NCBI RefSeq assembly: GCF_019278565.1
Contig: NZ_CP058988.1
Location: 434,001-498,000, forward strand
Source of the DNA: Cellulophaga sp. HaHa_2_95
GTDB taxonomy: Bacteria; Bacteroidota; Bacteroidia; Flavobacteriales; Flavobacteriaceae
DNA: 64,000 nt
Direction of reading: 5' to 3'
This document shows positions 49,404 through 57,947 of this stretch, one piece after another (within the stretch, counting starts at the first letter, position 1; every line of letters starts with the position of its first letter). The translations under genes were made by a program, and so were the position numbers. Below the pieces are notes generated by a model that saw only the letters and a list, made by a program, of their open reading frames with translations, was not told the DNA's origin and did not search any database.

Positions 49404-50396
49404 CTATTTTACCTTTGTTAAGGTTGATTTCTCCTCGGTGAAAACATAACCATCAGCGTCTGAACTATAGTATACTTTTTCTAAATGATAAGTATCTACT
49501 TCTTTTTTGTGTATTTTATAAGTATAACCTTCTAAATCAATTGCTAAAAATCTACCTGAGTATGGATACAACATATATATACTTTTACCATGAGGGTCAA
49601 ATTTTATTTCAGATCTCCCTTCATTATCTTTAAAAATATAATTTCCGGAAAACCATTCATTTAAAACACTGTCTGAACCTTCTTGAACAACTTTATATAA
49701 ATCATTTTCTTTAATCTCTCTTGAGACTTTAAAATATTCATATTTTTTGTTTTTAATTTTAATAGTTAGTGATGAAGGAGTTATTTCTGAAATTTTAAAT
49801 ATTGTGTCTGTTCTGTTGTCAAACGGTTCATAGTAATATGCAATCAGTTTGTCGTTTAAACTACAACTATATTCTTCCGTGTCGTAAGGTGACCATATTA
49901 CTACTCTTTTATCTTTGAAAACTATATTCACAAAATCATAACCTGATAATGTAATATCATTCCAATCATTAGCTTTATAGAGTTCATTCTTAAATTCTTT
50001 TAAAACCCAAATACCATTTTCTAAATATTTTTTTATTTGATTAGAATATTCTTGTTTAGTAGTAGAAAGAAATCCGTCAAAAACATAAACTACGCTGTTT
50101 TTATCTAATTTTACACCAACCCATTCGCCTTTTATTATTTTGTCTTTATCTTTAATTTCTTGAAAAATTGCAGTATGTTCTATGACATTTAATTTGCTGT
50201 TTAATTCAAATTTCCCTAATGCTTTTCCTTTTGCTTTATCACGATAAATTAATCCTGAGTTTGCAGTAACATATTTGATTTCTTCGACAGATTTTTTAGA
50301 AACAATTTCAGTCTTAATTTCTTTTTGAGTAGTATTTTTTTTATCAGTCTTACAACTTAGAATCGCCAATAATATTATTATGAATGCTTTTTTCAA
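49404..50396 (-). CDS. SH3-domain lipoprotein, function unknown
   Basis: 330 aa from the TTG at 50396, chosen because MKKAFIIILLAILSC then makes a normal lipoprotein signal; another TTG at 50423 would run into the repeat boundary motif. The mature part has an SH3b-like domain (KYVTANSGLIYRDKAKGKAL, LNVIEHTAIFQ, GEWVGVKL, VYVFDGFL) and a ~200-aa beta-rich domain (about 115-330). It resembles the SH3 protein at 40.4-41.3 kb in layout. It is a single gene between repeat copies R2 and R3. Confidence 0.7.
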   Translation of the reverse strand: MKKAFIIILLAILSCKTDKKNTTQKEIKTEIVSKKSVEEIKYVTANSGLIYRDKAKGKALGKFELNSKLNVIEHTAIFQEIKDKDKIIKGEWVGVKLDKNSVVYVFDGFLSTTKQEYSNQIKKYLENGIWVLKEFKNELYKANDWNDITLSGYDFVNIVFKDKRVVIWSPYDTEEYSCSLNDKLIAYYYEPFDNRTDTIFKISEITPSSLTIKIKNKKYEYFKVSREIKENDLYKVVQEGSDSVLNEWFSGNYIFKDNEGRSEIKFDPHGKSIYMLYPYSGRFLAIDLEGYTYKIHKKEVDTYHLEKVYYSSDADGYVFTEEKSTLTKVK

Positions 50397-50419
50397 GTGT
50401 AGATTAGTTTTAATGACAG

Positions 50420-50960
50420 ACAACGTACGGATATACGCAAGTATATACTTTTAATTTTTCATATGGCGGAGAATAGCAATCTCCCGTAGCTACTAAAATA
50501 GCATAAAAAGAATTGGTTCTGTTGCAGTTTTCTGCAGAAATGAGGATATTTTACTTATCACAGGTTGTCTAATCGTTCAAATACATACATTAGGACTCAA
50601 TAATCGGGTATTTTCAGTATTAGAACCGTTTTGATAGATAATGGTAATCATTTGGATTATTCGGTAAGAACCCGTTGGAGCTAAGCTTAGGGTTAAGCGC
50701 TGTGCGTGTAGTAACTGGAGTTTATTTTTATAAGTTTTGGGTACCTGTTCATTTTTTTCTTGATAAAAAAACGGACCAAACCTGCCTGCCGGCAGGCGGG
50801 AAAATCGAGGCTTGCCCCTTCGGATATGGTTCACATTCTTATTCGCTAAATCAAATGAACTCGCTATCGCTCAAACAGCATTTGATTTTTAACGCTCTTT
50901 ACGGTGGAAATAATAATCCTGCCAGGGATCTAGGCCAACCTACTGACGTTGCAATTTACC
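50420..50960. repeat. dispersed intergenic repeat, copy R3 (long form)
   Basis: Boundary motif (caacGTACGGATATACGCAAGTA from 50421), hairpin TGCAG-TTTT-CTGCA (50523-50536), then the shared core from 50571. An extra 3' block follows: TTTTGGGTACCTGTTCATTT, a GC palindrome GCCTGCCGGCAGGC (50784-50797), CGCTCTTTACGGTGGAAATA and CCAACCTACTGACGTTGCAA. From 50571 to about 50955 it is nearly identical to copy R5 at an exact 3125 bp offset with no indels. Confidence 0.9.
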
Positions 50961-51215
50961 GTGCAGCTTAAATCTGATGTAGGTAATGTGTGGCAACGTT
51001 TAGTTTAAGGAACTTAGGGCAGTTTATAAGCACTATACTTTGGGTTTTACACTTAGCTAATTTTTTTTGTTTTAGGTAGGCTTTCTTATCTCAAAACTTT
51101 TGACAAAACTCACTACTTCTAGCTACTTTAAGAGATTTGTTTATCTGTATCGTTATCCAAAGTGACTAAAAGTAACCACTTTTTTTATTTATCCATCAAG
51201 CCAAACTCTTGCAAT

Positions 51216-51806
51216 TTAATTTATCTTTTTAGATCTATTACGAACAAAGATTAGACTAAAACCAATAAGAGTTATCGCATATCCAGAAATCAGCCGAAAA
51301 GGCAATGGGATGATGTGCCACAAAATTAGATTAGCTATCAAAATAAGTACTATTCCTGTCTTATTATTTTGAAAATAATTGAAGCTTAAGATTAATAAAC
51401 CAAGATTAAAAATTTTAGAGCTTGGTCCTATGGTTACAAAAGGTTTCCAGATTGATGGAACATTCGAAATATGATTCGTGAATTCATTACGCATTTCTTC
51501 ATTCGGAAAGCTCCACCATAAGAAGTCCAATACACACATACCAATAATGCAAGTAATCCCTATTATAGTTAGCGGAATTCCAATTAAACTAAATATTTTT
51601 TTAGGAAAGGAAACAACTTGAGGGATTAGTAATACTACTCCAATCAACAAAAACCAATGTGCAAAATCAATAGGTTCTTGAGCGTATACAAAATCATTTC
51701 CTTTTGATATTATAACCTGACCAATTAGAAAGAAAACTAATCCAATTATAAAGAATGCTTTGTATGCCAATTCAGTTTTATTTTTGAATTTTTTAGTTTC
51801 GGTCAT
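51216..51806 (-). CDS. multi-pass membrane protein of unknown function
   Basis: 196 aa from the ATG at 51806. There are about five or six hydrophobic segments (AFFIIGLVFFLIGQVI, HWFLLIGVVLLIPQVV, LIGIPLTIIGITCIIGMCVL, IFNLGLLILSF, IVLILIANLILWHIIPL, GYAITLIGFSLIFV) with a basic tail (RNRSKKIN). No signature residues are seen. It is a single gene between R3 and R4; the ~250 bp upstream of R3's end (50961-51215) shows no further gene. Confidence 0.65.
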   Translation of the reverse strand: MTETKKFKNKTELAYKAFFIIGLVFFLIGQVIISKGNDFVYAQEPIDFAHWFLLIGVVLLIPQVVSFPKKIFSLIGIPLTIIGITCIIGMCVLDFLWWSFPNEEMRNEFTNHISNVPSIWKPFVTIGPSSKIFNLGLLILSFNYFQNNKTGIVLILIANLILWHIIPLPFRLISGYAITLIGFSLIFVRNRSKKIN

Positions 51807-51839
51807 TGGTTTTCTCAAATATGCTGTGAAGTATCAATC

Positions 51840-52070
51840 TACGTAAGATTTCAGTTCGTATTTTGTTAGGAGCGTCGCAATCTCCTCCGGTTACTAAAGT
51901 AAAATAAAAAGAATTGGCTTTGCAACTGTTTTTTGTAAAAGCAGTACATATAATGTATAATTCGTTGTTTAATCATTGAAATACACGTTGCAGGACTACA
52001 TAATCGGGTATTTTCAATACTAAAACAGTTTTAGGAGATAATGATAAGGATTTGGGTGTTAATAGGTACT
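51840..52070. repeat. dispersed intergenic repeat, copy R4 (diverged)
   Basis: It shares GTTACTAAAGTAAAATAAAA, AGAATTGGCTTTGCAACTGT, TAATCATTGAAATACACG and ATAATCGGGTATTTTCAATA with the other copies. The boundary motif is degenerate (TCTACGTAAGATTTCAG). Confidence 0.75.
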
Positions 52071-52088
52071 ATGATTCACACTATGATC

Positions 52089-53462
52089 TTAATAACTTGA
52101 TGACCTGAATAAATTGTATGAGTAGAGCGAATAAATTTCATTGTTTTCATCTTTAAAAAAATCGTTCGCAAAGCTTTTATTTATTAAACATAAACCACTC
52201 TGTTTAATGATTTCATTATTGCTATTAAAACCATAAATAAATGGCTCTCCGAGTCGCGCCATACCCGCTAAGAATTTGTTAACTATTGGGTTGTCAGAAT
52301 CAAAAACTTTTTCATCAATCACATCCATCCATAGCAAGCTATTCTTATTATATCTCATTAAATCTCCTATTTCATTTAGTATTTTGTTATTTTCTTTAGA
52401 CGAAAAATACATAGAGCATCCTTCGAAGATGAACAGAGATGCTTTTTGAGAATCGAAGCCATTATTTAATAATTTTTCGGAGATGCTTTCCGTGATAAAA
52501 TTACAGCTTATTTGAACTTGAGCTTGCTCTATTGTAGATATAGCATCAATTTGATTGGAGCATTCTTTTCTGTAGGCTAACATTTCTCTTAAATCTAAAG
52601 AATAGACTAGTTTCTCTTGAATGTTTCCATTATGCCTTTCGATTCTATAATCTAGACCAACTCCTACAAAAACAATCTGCTTTATAGTATCGGATGTTCT
52701 TATTAAAGTCAAGTCTAAATGATGTGTTCTTCCTGCGACTAAGAGTTGTAGCTCTGGTAGAATTTCTAGAAAACGATTAGCTATAACCTTGCCTTGTGCA
52801 CCAGCAACTTCGTTAGCGATTTGATCTATGAACAATGGGTTGGTTTTTTTGGATTCAAGAAAACGCAGTCGTGCAATTAACTTGGCCGAAGTTTTGATGA
52901 TGTGCTCAAACATTGCATCTGCTTTCCTATTACTTTTTGACGGCATTAACAGGTTTTTCTTCTTGCAATAATATCTAAATGTGCCTTTAGCGACATCTTG
53001 ATCATTTTTTGTTCTAAAACTCATTTCTATATCTAGAAGTATGGTGCTTCCACTATGATAACGTTGTATTAATAGTTCATGCTTCTCTTTTGGTACGTGA
53101 GCTTCAATGTATGCATCTTCTACAGAAGGTCTTAGATAACTCATTTCAGATTTAATTAACCAAAGACTCATTCCTTTGTTGGCTGTTACTTCATGAACAC
53201 CCAGAATGGGTTCTGCATCAAGGATACTAGCTAGAGCAACACCGCCAGTATAATCGCCTGCCATGCCTAAAATTAATGCCTGATGTGTACCATGCTGATT
53301 AGAACTGAAGCTATTTAAGGGAAGAATAGCCCTACAATAACCCACATTAACTTCAAGAAATTTAAACTCACTGATACGGACAGCCGGGACAGCATCTGTC
53401 AAATATTTGGTTGCATTACCAGGGCTCAATATTTTTTTCGCTTCCGTTGAAATAGGTTTCAT
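52089..53462 (-). CDS. fusion of a hotdog (thioesterase-like, DUF4442-type) domain and an LCM-type SAM methyltransferase
   Basis: 457 aa. Residues ~1-170 resemble a PaaI/DUF4442 hotdog domain (GYCRAILPLNSF, HGTHQALILGMAGDYTGGVA, RYHSGSTILLDIEMSFRTK). Residues ~180-457 match the leucine carboxyl methyltransferase-like family: SAKLIARLRFLESKKTNPLF (substrate entrance), SAM motif FVGVGLDYRIER (264-276) and FIFEGCSMYFS near residue 355. Such methyltransferases act on carboxyl or hydroxyl groups of metabolites or proteins. The hotdog half may handle an acyl-CoA or acyl-carrier-protein substrate, so a secondary-metabolite or lipid role is plausible but not shown. A carrier-protein-like gene lies 3.2 kb upstream, though unlinked genes intervene. 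Confidence 0.75.
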   Translation of the reverse strand: MKPISTEAKKILSPGNATKYLTDAVPAVRISEFKFLEVNVGYCRAILPLNSFSSNQHGTHQALILGMAGDYTGGVALASILDAEPILGVHEVTANKGMSLWLIKSEMSYLRPSVEDAYIEAHVPKEKHELLIQRYHSGSTILLDIEMSFRTKNDQDVAKGTFRYYCKKKNLLMPSKSNRKADAMFEHIIKTSAKLIARLRFLESKKTNPLFIDQIANEVAGAQGKVIANRFLEILPELQLLVAGRTHHLDLTLIRTSDTIKQIVFVGVGLDYRIERHNGNIQEKLVYSLDLREMLAYRKECSNQIDAISTIEQAQVQISCNFITESISEKLLNNGFDSQKASLFIFEGCSMYFSSKENNKILNEIGDLMRYNKNSLLWMDVIDEKVFDSDNPIVNKFLAGMARLGEPFIYGFNSNNEIIKQSGLCLINKSFANDFFKDENNEIYSLYSYNLFRSSSY

Positions 53463-53569
53463 AATTACTGTAGTTAACGGTTTGGCTAAGCGTAGTGCTT
53501 GAGACTAGGAAACCTTTTGTTTCCTTCTGGGCACAAAGCTAAAGCCTCTTATTTTGCCTACCCGCCGTT

Positions 53570-54140
53570 GAGGTGAGATTTATTTTTCTGTGGGGGGAAG
53601 ATGCAATCTCATGCAGTTACTAAAGTAAGAAAAAAAGTAATGGTTATAAAACTGTTTTTTGTTGAAGTGGATACTTTGCTTACTATAGGTTATTTAATCG
53701 TTCAAATACATACATTAGGACTCAATAATCGGGTATTTTCAGTATTAGAACCGTTTTGATAGATAATGGTAATCATTTGGATTATTCGGTAAGAACCCGT
53801 TGGAGCTAAGCTTAGGGTTAAGCGCTGTGCGTGTAGGACCTGAGGTTTATTTTTATAAGTTTTGGGTACCTGTTCATTTTTTTCTTGATAAAAAAACGAA
53901 CCAAACCTGCCTGCCGGCAGGCGGGAAAATCAAGGCTTGCCCCTTCGGATATAGTTCACATCCTTATGCGCTAAATCAAACGAACTCGCTATCGCTCAAG
54001 CAGCATTTGATTTTTAACGCTCTTTACGGTGGAAATAATAATCCTGCCAGGGGTCTAGGCCAACCTACTGACGTTGCAATTGCTTGTAGCTACTATAGTC
54101 AAACAAAAAGAATTGGCTGCTCTACAGTTTTTATCATTTT
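53570..54140. repeat. dispersed intergenic repeat, copy R5 (long form) plus a fragment
   Basis: The left part (TCTGTGGGGGGAAGATGCAA, TTACTAAAGTAAG) is diverged; 53696-54080 is nearly identical to R3. It includes the GC palindrome at 53909-53922. After the end of the shared block a left-part fragment of the family (GTAGCTACTATAGTCAAACA, AAAAGAATTGGCTGC) runs into the stop region of the next gene. No gene is credible here. Confidence 0.9.
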
Positions 54141-54655
54141 ATTTCAAATGCATCGAAAAATTTTTCAAAGACTGCTAGATTTCTATCAAAGGTATCAGGT
54201 GTGGATACATATTGAACCCTGTAACAAATACCGTTTTTGAAAATCAGATATATTTTTGATTTATGGTCAAAACTCTCAACTTTTGATGTATTGACTATTT
54301 GCCAGGTATTATCTGAATCAAGTAATGTGATGTCAACGTCAAGAAGAAAAGTATGCCATTTTTGCTTTTCGTATGCTAATAATTCTTCAATATTAGTAAT
54401 GCCTGCGTTCTTGTAGGCATATATTTCTATGGAATTTTCAATTTCATTACCGCTTGATTCTGAAATTAGTTTAGGTAAAGTCCATTCGACGCTTGAAAAG
54501 TTTTTCACCGAATCAGTTTTTATTTCGCCAATTAAATTCCAATCTGTCGGTATTTTTGCACGATACGAATAGGTTATGTTTTTAAAGGTAGATGAACCAC
54601 AGGATTGAAAAGTTACCGTTAAGACAACAAGGGAAACTAAAAATAATTTACTCAT
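54134..54655 (-). CDS. lipoprotein, possibly PsbP/DcrB-like
   Basis: 173 aa with lipobox LVSLVVLTVTFQSC. The mature part is a single alpha/beta domain: YRAKIPTDWNLIGEI, NSIEIYAYKNAGITNIEELL, SKIYLIFKNGICYRVQYVS and AVFEKFFDAFEIK. This resembles PsbP/DcrB-type lipoproteins of ~150 aa, but the match is loose. It is the next single-gene unit after R5. Confidence 0.65.
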   Translation of the reverse strand: MSKLFLVSLVVLTVTFQSCGSSTFKNITYSYRAKIPTDWNLIGEIKTDSVKNFSSVEWTLPKLISESSGNEIENSIEIYAYKNAGITNIEELLAYEKQKWHTFLLDVDITLLDSDNTWQIVNTSKVESFDHKSKIYLIFKNGICYRVQYVSTPDTFDRNLAVFEKFFDAFEIK

Positions 54656-55221
54656 TTATGCTGTACGTTTCAATATTGTTAAGGACATTTATAGTAGGTG
54701 TCGTCCTTATGAGGTACGAGTAGATATGATCGCCATAATTATTGTTATCATTAGTTTTTCTTTACTAGTTTTCGAGCTTTAACCTTCATTGATTTGTGTT
54801 TTTGCTAAATACATTACATTTTACTAATGCACTTAATTCCACCGGCACCTTATATGAATTAAAATTATTTATAATTTAAATCTGATAAATTTCTTTTGCC
54901 TTAATCATGAATTCGTGCTTGTTGATTATTCCGCATATCAATTTGGCCAAACTGTAATTAGTTTCTATTAAGGTACTTAAATGTTAGAATGCAGACCTTA
55001 AATAAGTTACCTAGTATAATTACTTGTTCTGTCTAAAAAATATTCGAAATGGTTTTGTGTCGTATTTTGAGTGTATGCGACTGGTTGTTTATAACAATAT
55101 ACTTGACTGTAGCTTATTTTTAGCAATTTTTATATACCAATAAGAATATCAGCTTTGGCATATAAATTTCCGTGTATGTTGTGCAATAGTTCTACTTTAA
55201 ACTTACAGCCAAGAATCATAC
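54656..55221. other. gene-free AT-rich intergenic stretch
   Basis: 566 bp with no credible gene. A minus-strand open frame of ~35 codons ends at 54876 (ends KAKEIYQI) and reads protein-like but has no start, so it may be a gene remnant. The left edge has an imperfect hairpin (GGAC...GTCC near 54684-54711). No clear copy of the repeat family is seen. Confidence 0.5.
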
Positions 55222-55434
55222 TCAATCTTCCCTTGAAATTTCACTTTCAAGTTTCAATACTTCATCTCCATCTTCTTGCTCAATCAACAGAGCCTTATTT
55301 TCCTTTGTACCATTTCTAGTTACGTCACTGCCTTTTATCTTCAAAGTTATTGATTCCTTATATGATTTTTTCACCACACCTTTAGCTTGCCCTTGGCCCC
55401 ATTTCCATTTTACATTTGTTCCTTCTTTTATCAT
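55222..55434 (-). CDS. DUF2945 (HVA1/TUDOR-like) small protein
   Basis: 70 aa. The start MIKEGTNVKWKWGQGQAKGV matches DUF2945 (hypervirulence-associated TUDOR domain): a small beta-barrel with KWKWG near the N-terminus. It continues with a variable strand and a charged end (LEQEDGDEV-like, LKLESEIS). Family members are small proteins in many bacteria and fungi with unknown role. It is a single gene whose upstream flank holds a repeat boundary motif 71 bp from the start. Confidence 0.8.
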   Translation of the reverse strand: MIKEGTNVKWKWGQGQAKGVVKKSYKESITLKIKGSDVTRNGTKENKALLIEQEDGDEVLKLESEISRED

Positions 55435-55504
55435 TCTGTTTATTTAAGTTAAAATTCTAATTGTATCAATGCGGTTTATGCTCAATTTATATTTTCTGTC
55501 GATG

Positions 55505-55650
55505 ACAACGTACGCATATACGCAAGTAGGTTTTTTCTTTTTCTATTTTAAAAGCCAAATTTAAGGATTTGGCTATCTTCATAAACCTAAACAAGCCCTG
55601 TAAATGAGTCCGAAATCAGCATTTTTTACGGGTATTGTTGGCGGTAGTTT
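55505..55650. repeat. intergenic repeat fragment with boundary motif, copy R8
   Basis: The boundary motif caacgTACGCATATACGCAAGTAGG (from 55506) is followed by different sequence: a pair AAATTTAAGGATTTGGC and AAATGAGTCCGAAATCAGC, ending ACGGGTATTGTTGGCGGTAG. Its body is unlike R1-R5, suggesting a second element type that shares only the boundary. Confidence 0.6.
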
Positions 55651-55681
55651 TTTTGTTGTAAATATTCTAATCTAATATCAC

Positions 55682-56569
55682 TTAATTTTTAGTCGACCAG
55701 GACGCCTGCAAACCATTAGCTATGAATTTTCTTAATGAAGAGCCATCTTTGTTCATAATGTAAAGATCTAAATATTCACCACCATCAGAAGAAAAAATGA
55801 GTTTAGAACTATCAGGTGACCAACACAGGTCCCAATTCGAAACAGTATCATGCGTAAGTCGTTTTTGATTAGAACCATCTATGTTCATTACGTAAACTTC
55901 TTGATTACCGTCCCTGTCTGAAATAAATGCTATGAGTTTACCGTCTGGAGAAACCTTCGGAGCTTTATCATTAAAAGTGTTATTTGTTAATGTAATTATG
56001 TTACCGCCATCGCTATCGGCAATACAAATTTGATTAAATTCTGATTTGGAGTGAAAGAGTATTCTTCCATCTTTCATAAAACAAGGTGCTCTGCCGCTCA
56101 ACGTTTTTAGTTGGGTCTGTTTGCTACCATCGGCATTCATCATCCATATTTCTTCTTGCCAGTTTCCCTCCGAATCCTCGTATTCCCTTGCAAAGGCAAT
56201 TCTTTTTCCATCAGGAGACCACGTGGGTGAACTATCCCATTTGTTTGCGAAGTGTGTTAATCGCTTTCTATTAGTGCCATCGTTATTCATGGTATGAATA
56301 GACCAGGTGTTTCCGTTATCATACTTTGCATAAAAAGCGATATGTTTTGCATTTGGTGACCAATCGGGATAGCCATCAGATCCTGCATAATTTGTGATTT
56401 TAATTTTAGTTTTTCCGTTAGCATCAGTCAGAAATACTTCTTTATTACCTGAATCGTTAGATGAATATGCAATAGGATATAAGTTTTTGCTACAAGAGCA
56501 AAAGAACATAAAAATTACTATTAGAAAATGTATCCTCAATAATTTACTCTTTATTCGTAGTGATTTCAT
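55682..56569 (-). CDS. TolB-like WD40/PD40 beta-propeller lipoprotein
   Basis: 295 aa with a lipoprotein signal (IHFLIVIFMFFCSC). It has about six PD40-type beta-propeller repeats: YPDWSPNAKHIAFYAKYDNG, DSSPTWSPDGKRIAFARE, KAPKVSPDGKLIAFISDRDG, LCWSPDSSKLIFSSDGGEY and MNxDGSxxKRLT links. These are TolB-type propellers, which usually bind proteins or ligands in the periplasm; a Tol-Pal role is not implied by a single lipoprotein. It is a single gene in the cassette-like region. Confidence 0.85.
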   Translation of the reverse strand: MKSLRIKSKLLRIHFLIVIFMFFCSCSKNLYPIAYSSNDSGNKEVFLTDANGKTKIKITNYAGSDGYPDWSPNAKHIAFYAKYDNGNTWSIHTMNNDGTNRKRLTHFANKWDSSPTWSPDGKRIAFAREYEDSEGNWQEEIWMMNADGSKQTQLKTLSGRAPCFMKDGRILFHSKSEFNQICIADSDGGNIITLTNNTFNDKAPKVSPDGKLIAFISDRDGNQEVYVMNIDGSNQKRLTHDTVSNWDLCWSPDSSKLIFSSDGGEYLDLYIMNKDGSSLRKFIANGLQASWSTKN

Positions 56570-56675
56570 TTTATATCTAGGATTAAATTACCTATAAAGT
56601 TTATTAAATGGCAAGTAGGGCAGTAGAAAGCGATAAACTTTCGGTTTAATCACAAGCCAAACCTTTTATTTTTTC

Positions 56676-57269
56676 TTAGTCAATTCCTAAATCATTTGTA
56701 ATCGAATGTTTTAATTCAATTTCGCTTATGGGAATCCCCATATTTTCACTTATTATTCCTGAAATAATTCTTTCTATTTCATATTTGTCGGTAATACTTT
56801 GAATGTCAATTATAGCATCAAAGTTCAATGATATAGTCCAATCGATTAACTGTCTAATTGTTCCTTTCGATATGGGTAAAGTTCGTTTTAAGGTTCTAAT
56901 TCCCAAAATTTTGACATGACAATCTAGATTTGGATTAAAATCAAGAGCAACTAATTCCGGTAATTTTAGCCCGAGTTCAGTTTCTATTTTTTTCCAATTC
57001 GTTTTTAGTTCCAACTGAGTGAATAATTCCGATATTTTAGTATCAGGTTGTACAATTACTTTCTCAAAATCTAATGTTTGGTATGCTTTTCTAATACGAT
57101 AAAATATTAGTTGCTTTAGACACTTTTCGGTCGGATTTATTGAAATCCTTTTAAAAACAGCATCAGCGAAATCTTGAACAGTAAAAATTTTTTCGCATTC
57201 ATCATCAGGAATTCTAATTCCAAATGTGTCCTCTACTGACACAACTAATTCTACTGAATCTAATCCCAT
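56676..57269 (-). CDS. acyl-carrier-protein-like protein with the carrier fold split between its two ends
   Basis: 197 aa. Residues 1-42 (MGLDSVELVVSVEDTFGIRI, PDDECEKIFTVQDFADAVF) read like the second half of an acyl carrier protein: helix II with the likely phosphopantetheine Ser5 in GLDS, then helices III and IV. Residues ~163-197 (YEIERIISGIISENMGIP, then ISEIELKHSITNDLGID) read like the first half (helix I and loop), stopping at LGID, exactly where the Ser would follow in a normal protein. A ~120-aa segment (about 43-162, with CLKQLIFYRIRKAYQTLDFE and LGLKLPELVALDF) lies between them. So the ends could join to make one carrier fold by circular permutation. Start ATG at 57269. Function unknown; a partner for acyl transfer is inference. 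Confidence 0.75.
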   Translation of the reverse strand: MGLDSVELVVSVEDTFGIRIPDDECEKIFTVQDFADAVFKRISINPTEKCLKQLIFYRIRKAYQTLDFEKVIVQPDTKISELFTQLELKTNWKKIETELGLKLPELVALDFNPNLDCHVKILGIRTLKRTLPISKGTIRQLIDWTISLNFDAIIDIQSITDKYEIERIISGIISENMGIPISEIELKHSITNDLGID

Positions 57270-57463
57270 TTTCGGTTTTGCTTAATGTCTTACAGCGTTA
57301 AAGGTATGAAACGTAAGGCAGGTGATAAGCACTTTCGTTTCGGTTTATTACTTAGCTAAATATAAGAACTTTGCTTATATCTTATAAACGCCAAACTTTA
57401 TTGATGGCGTCTTTTCAAATCCTCACAGGCCTTTAGATTAAGCAGAAAAGACCTATGTTTTTT

Positions 57464-57925
57464 TTATTCAAATTTTTCTTTACGTTCTTTAACTACTTCT
57501 CCTATGTATTTAATAAATTCTTTTTTTTCCTTAACAGAAACATTATGTTTTTCAAATCTTGCAAAATGCAAATCTGCAATTGTTTCAAAATCAAGTTCAC
57601 CAACAAAGTATTGTTTCGAAATATGGTTTATTAGGTCGTTTAAGTTTTCTTGGTAAAGTTTAGCTCTCTTTTTAGCTTTTTTATTTCCAAGTATTAATTT
57701 CCATCTTTCAATTTTTGTGCGTTCTAATGTCAGGTAAGATAAATCAGCAGGAATATTAGAAACAGTCAGTTTGTTTACTTTTCCTTTTTCATAACAATAT
57801 GCACATTTTCCTGAAGCCCATTCTAATTTTTTATTCAGTCTATTTATATCATCGTTGTCTACAAAACCTTTACCAAGACATCTTGGGCATTTTTCTGTCG
57901 GTTTTTGGAACAAATTAATAATCAT
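57464..57925 (-). CDS. small protein with a four-Cys zinc-finger-like motif
   Basis: 153 aa from the ATG at 57925. A longer in-frame start (58111) would read through the R7 repeat and is rejected. The N-terminus has CPRC (C13, C16) and CAYC (C41, C44), each followed by G-x-G or KGK as in DnaJ-type zinc fingers (ECPRCLGKGF-like spacing). The rest is Lys/Glu-rich helix (NLSYLTLERTKIERWKLILG-like region). It may bind RNA or protein partners; function unknown. A single gene between R7 and a non-coding gap. Confidence 0.7.
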   Translation of the reverse strand: MIINLFQKPTEKCPRCLGKGFVDNDDINRLNKKLEWASGKCAYCYEKGKVNKLTVSNIPADLSYLTLERTKIERWKLILGNKKAKKRAKLYQENLNDLINHISKQYFVGELDFETIADLHFARFEKHNVSVKEKKEFIKYIGEVVKERKEKFE

Positions 57926-57947
57926 GATGGTTTTTTTAATATTAAAG

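Noticed and set aside
50577..50971. Open frames on both strands in repeat copy R3
   Set aside because: They are made of repeat sequence, and a matching frame in R5 is extended only by unrelated sequence.
53800..54240. 146-codon plus-strand open frame across R5 and the end of the next gene
   Set aside because: It is repeat sequence fused by chance to the antisense strand of the lipoprotein gene; no independent support.
54876..54990. Minus-strand ~38-codon protein-like fragment (ends KAKEIYQI)
   Set aside because: No start codon and no recognisable family; may be a remnant but cannot be supported as a gene.
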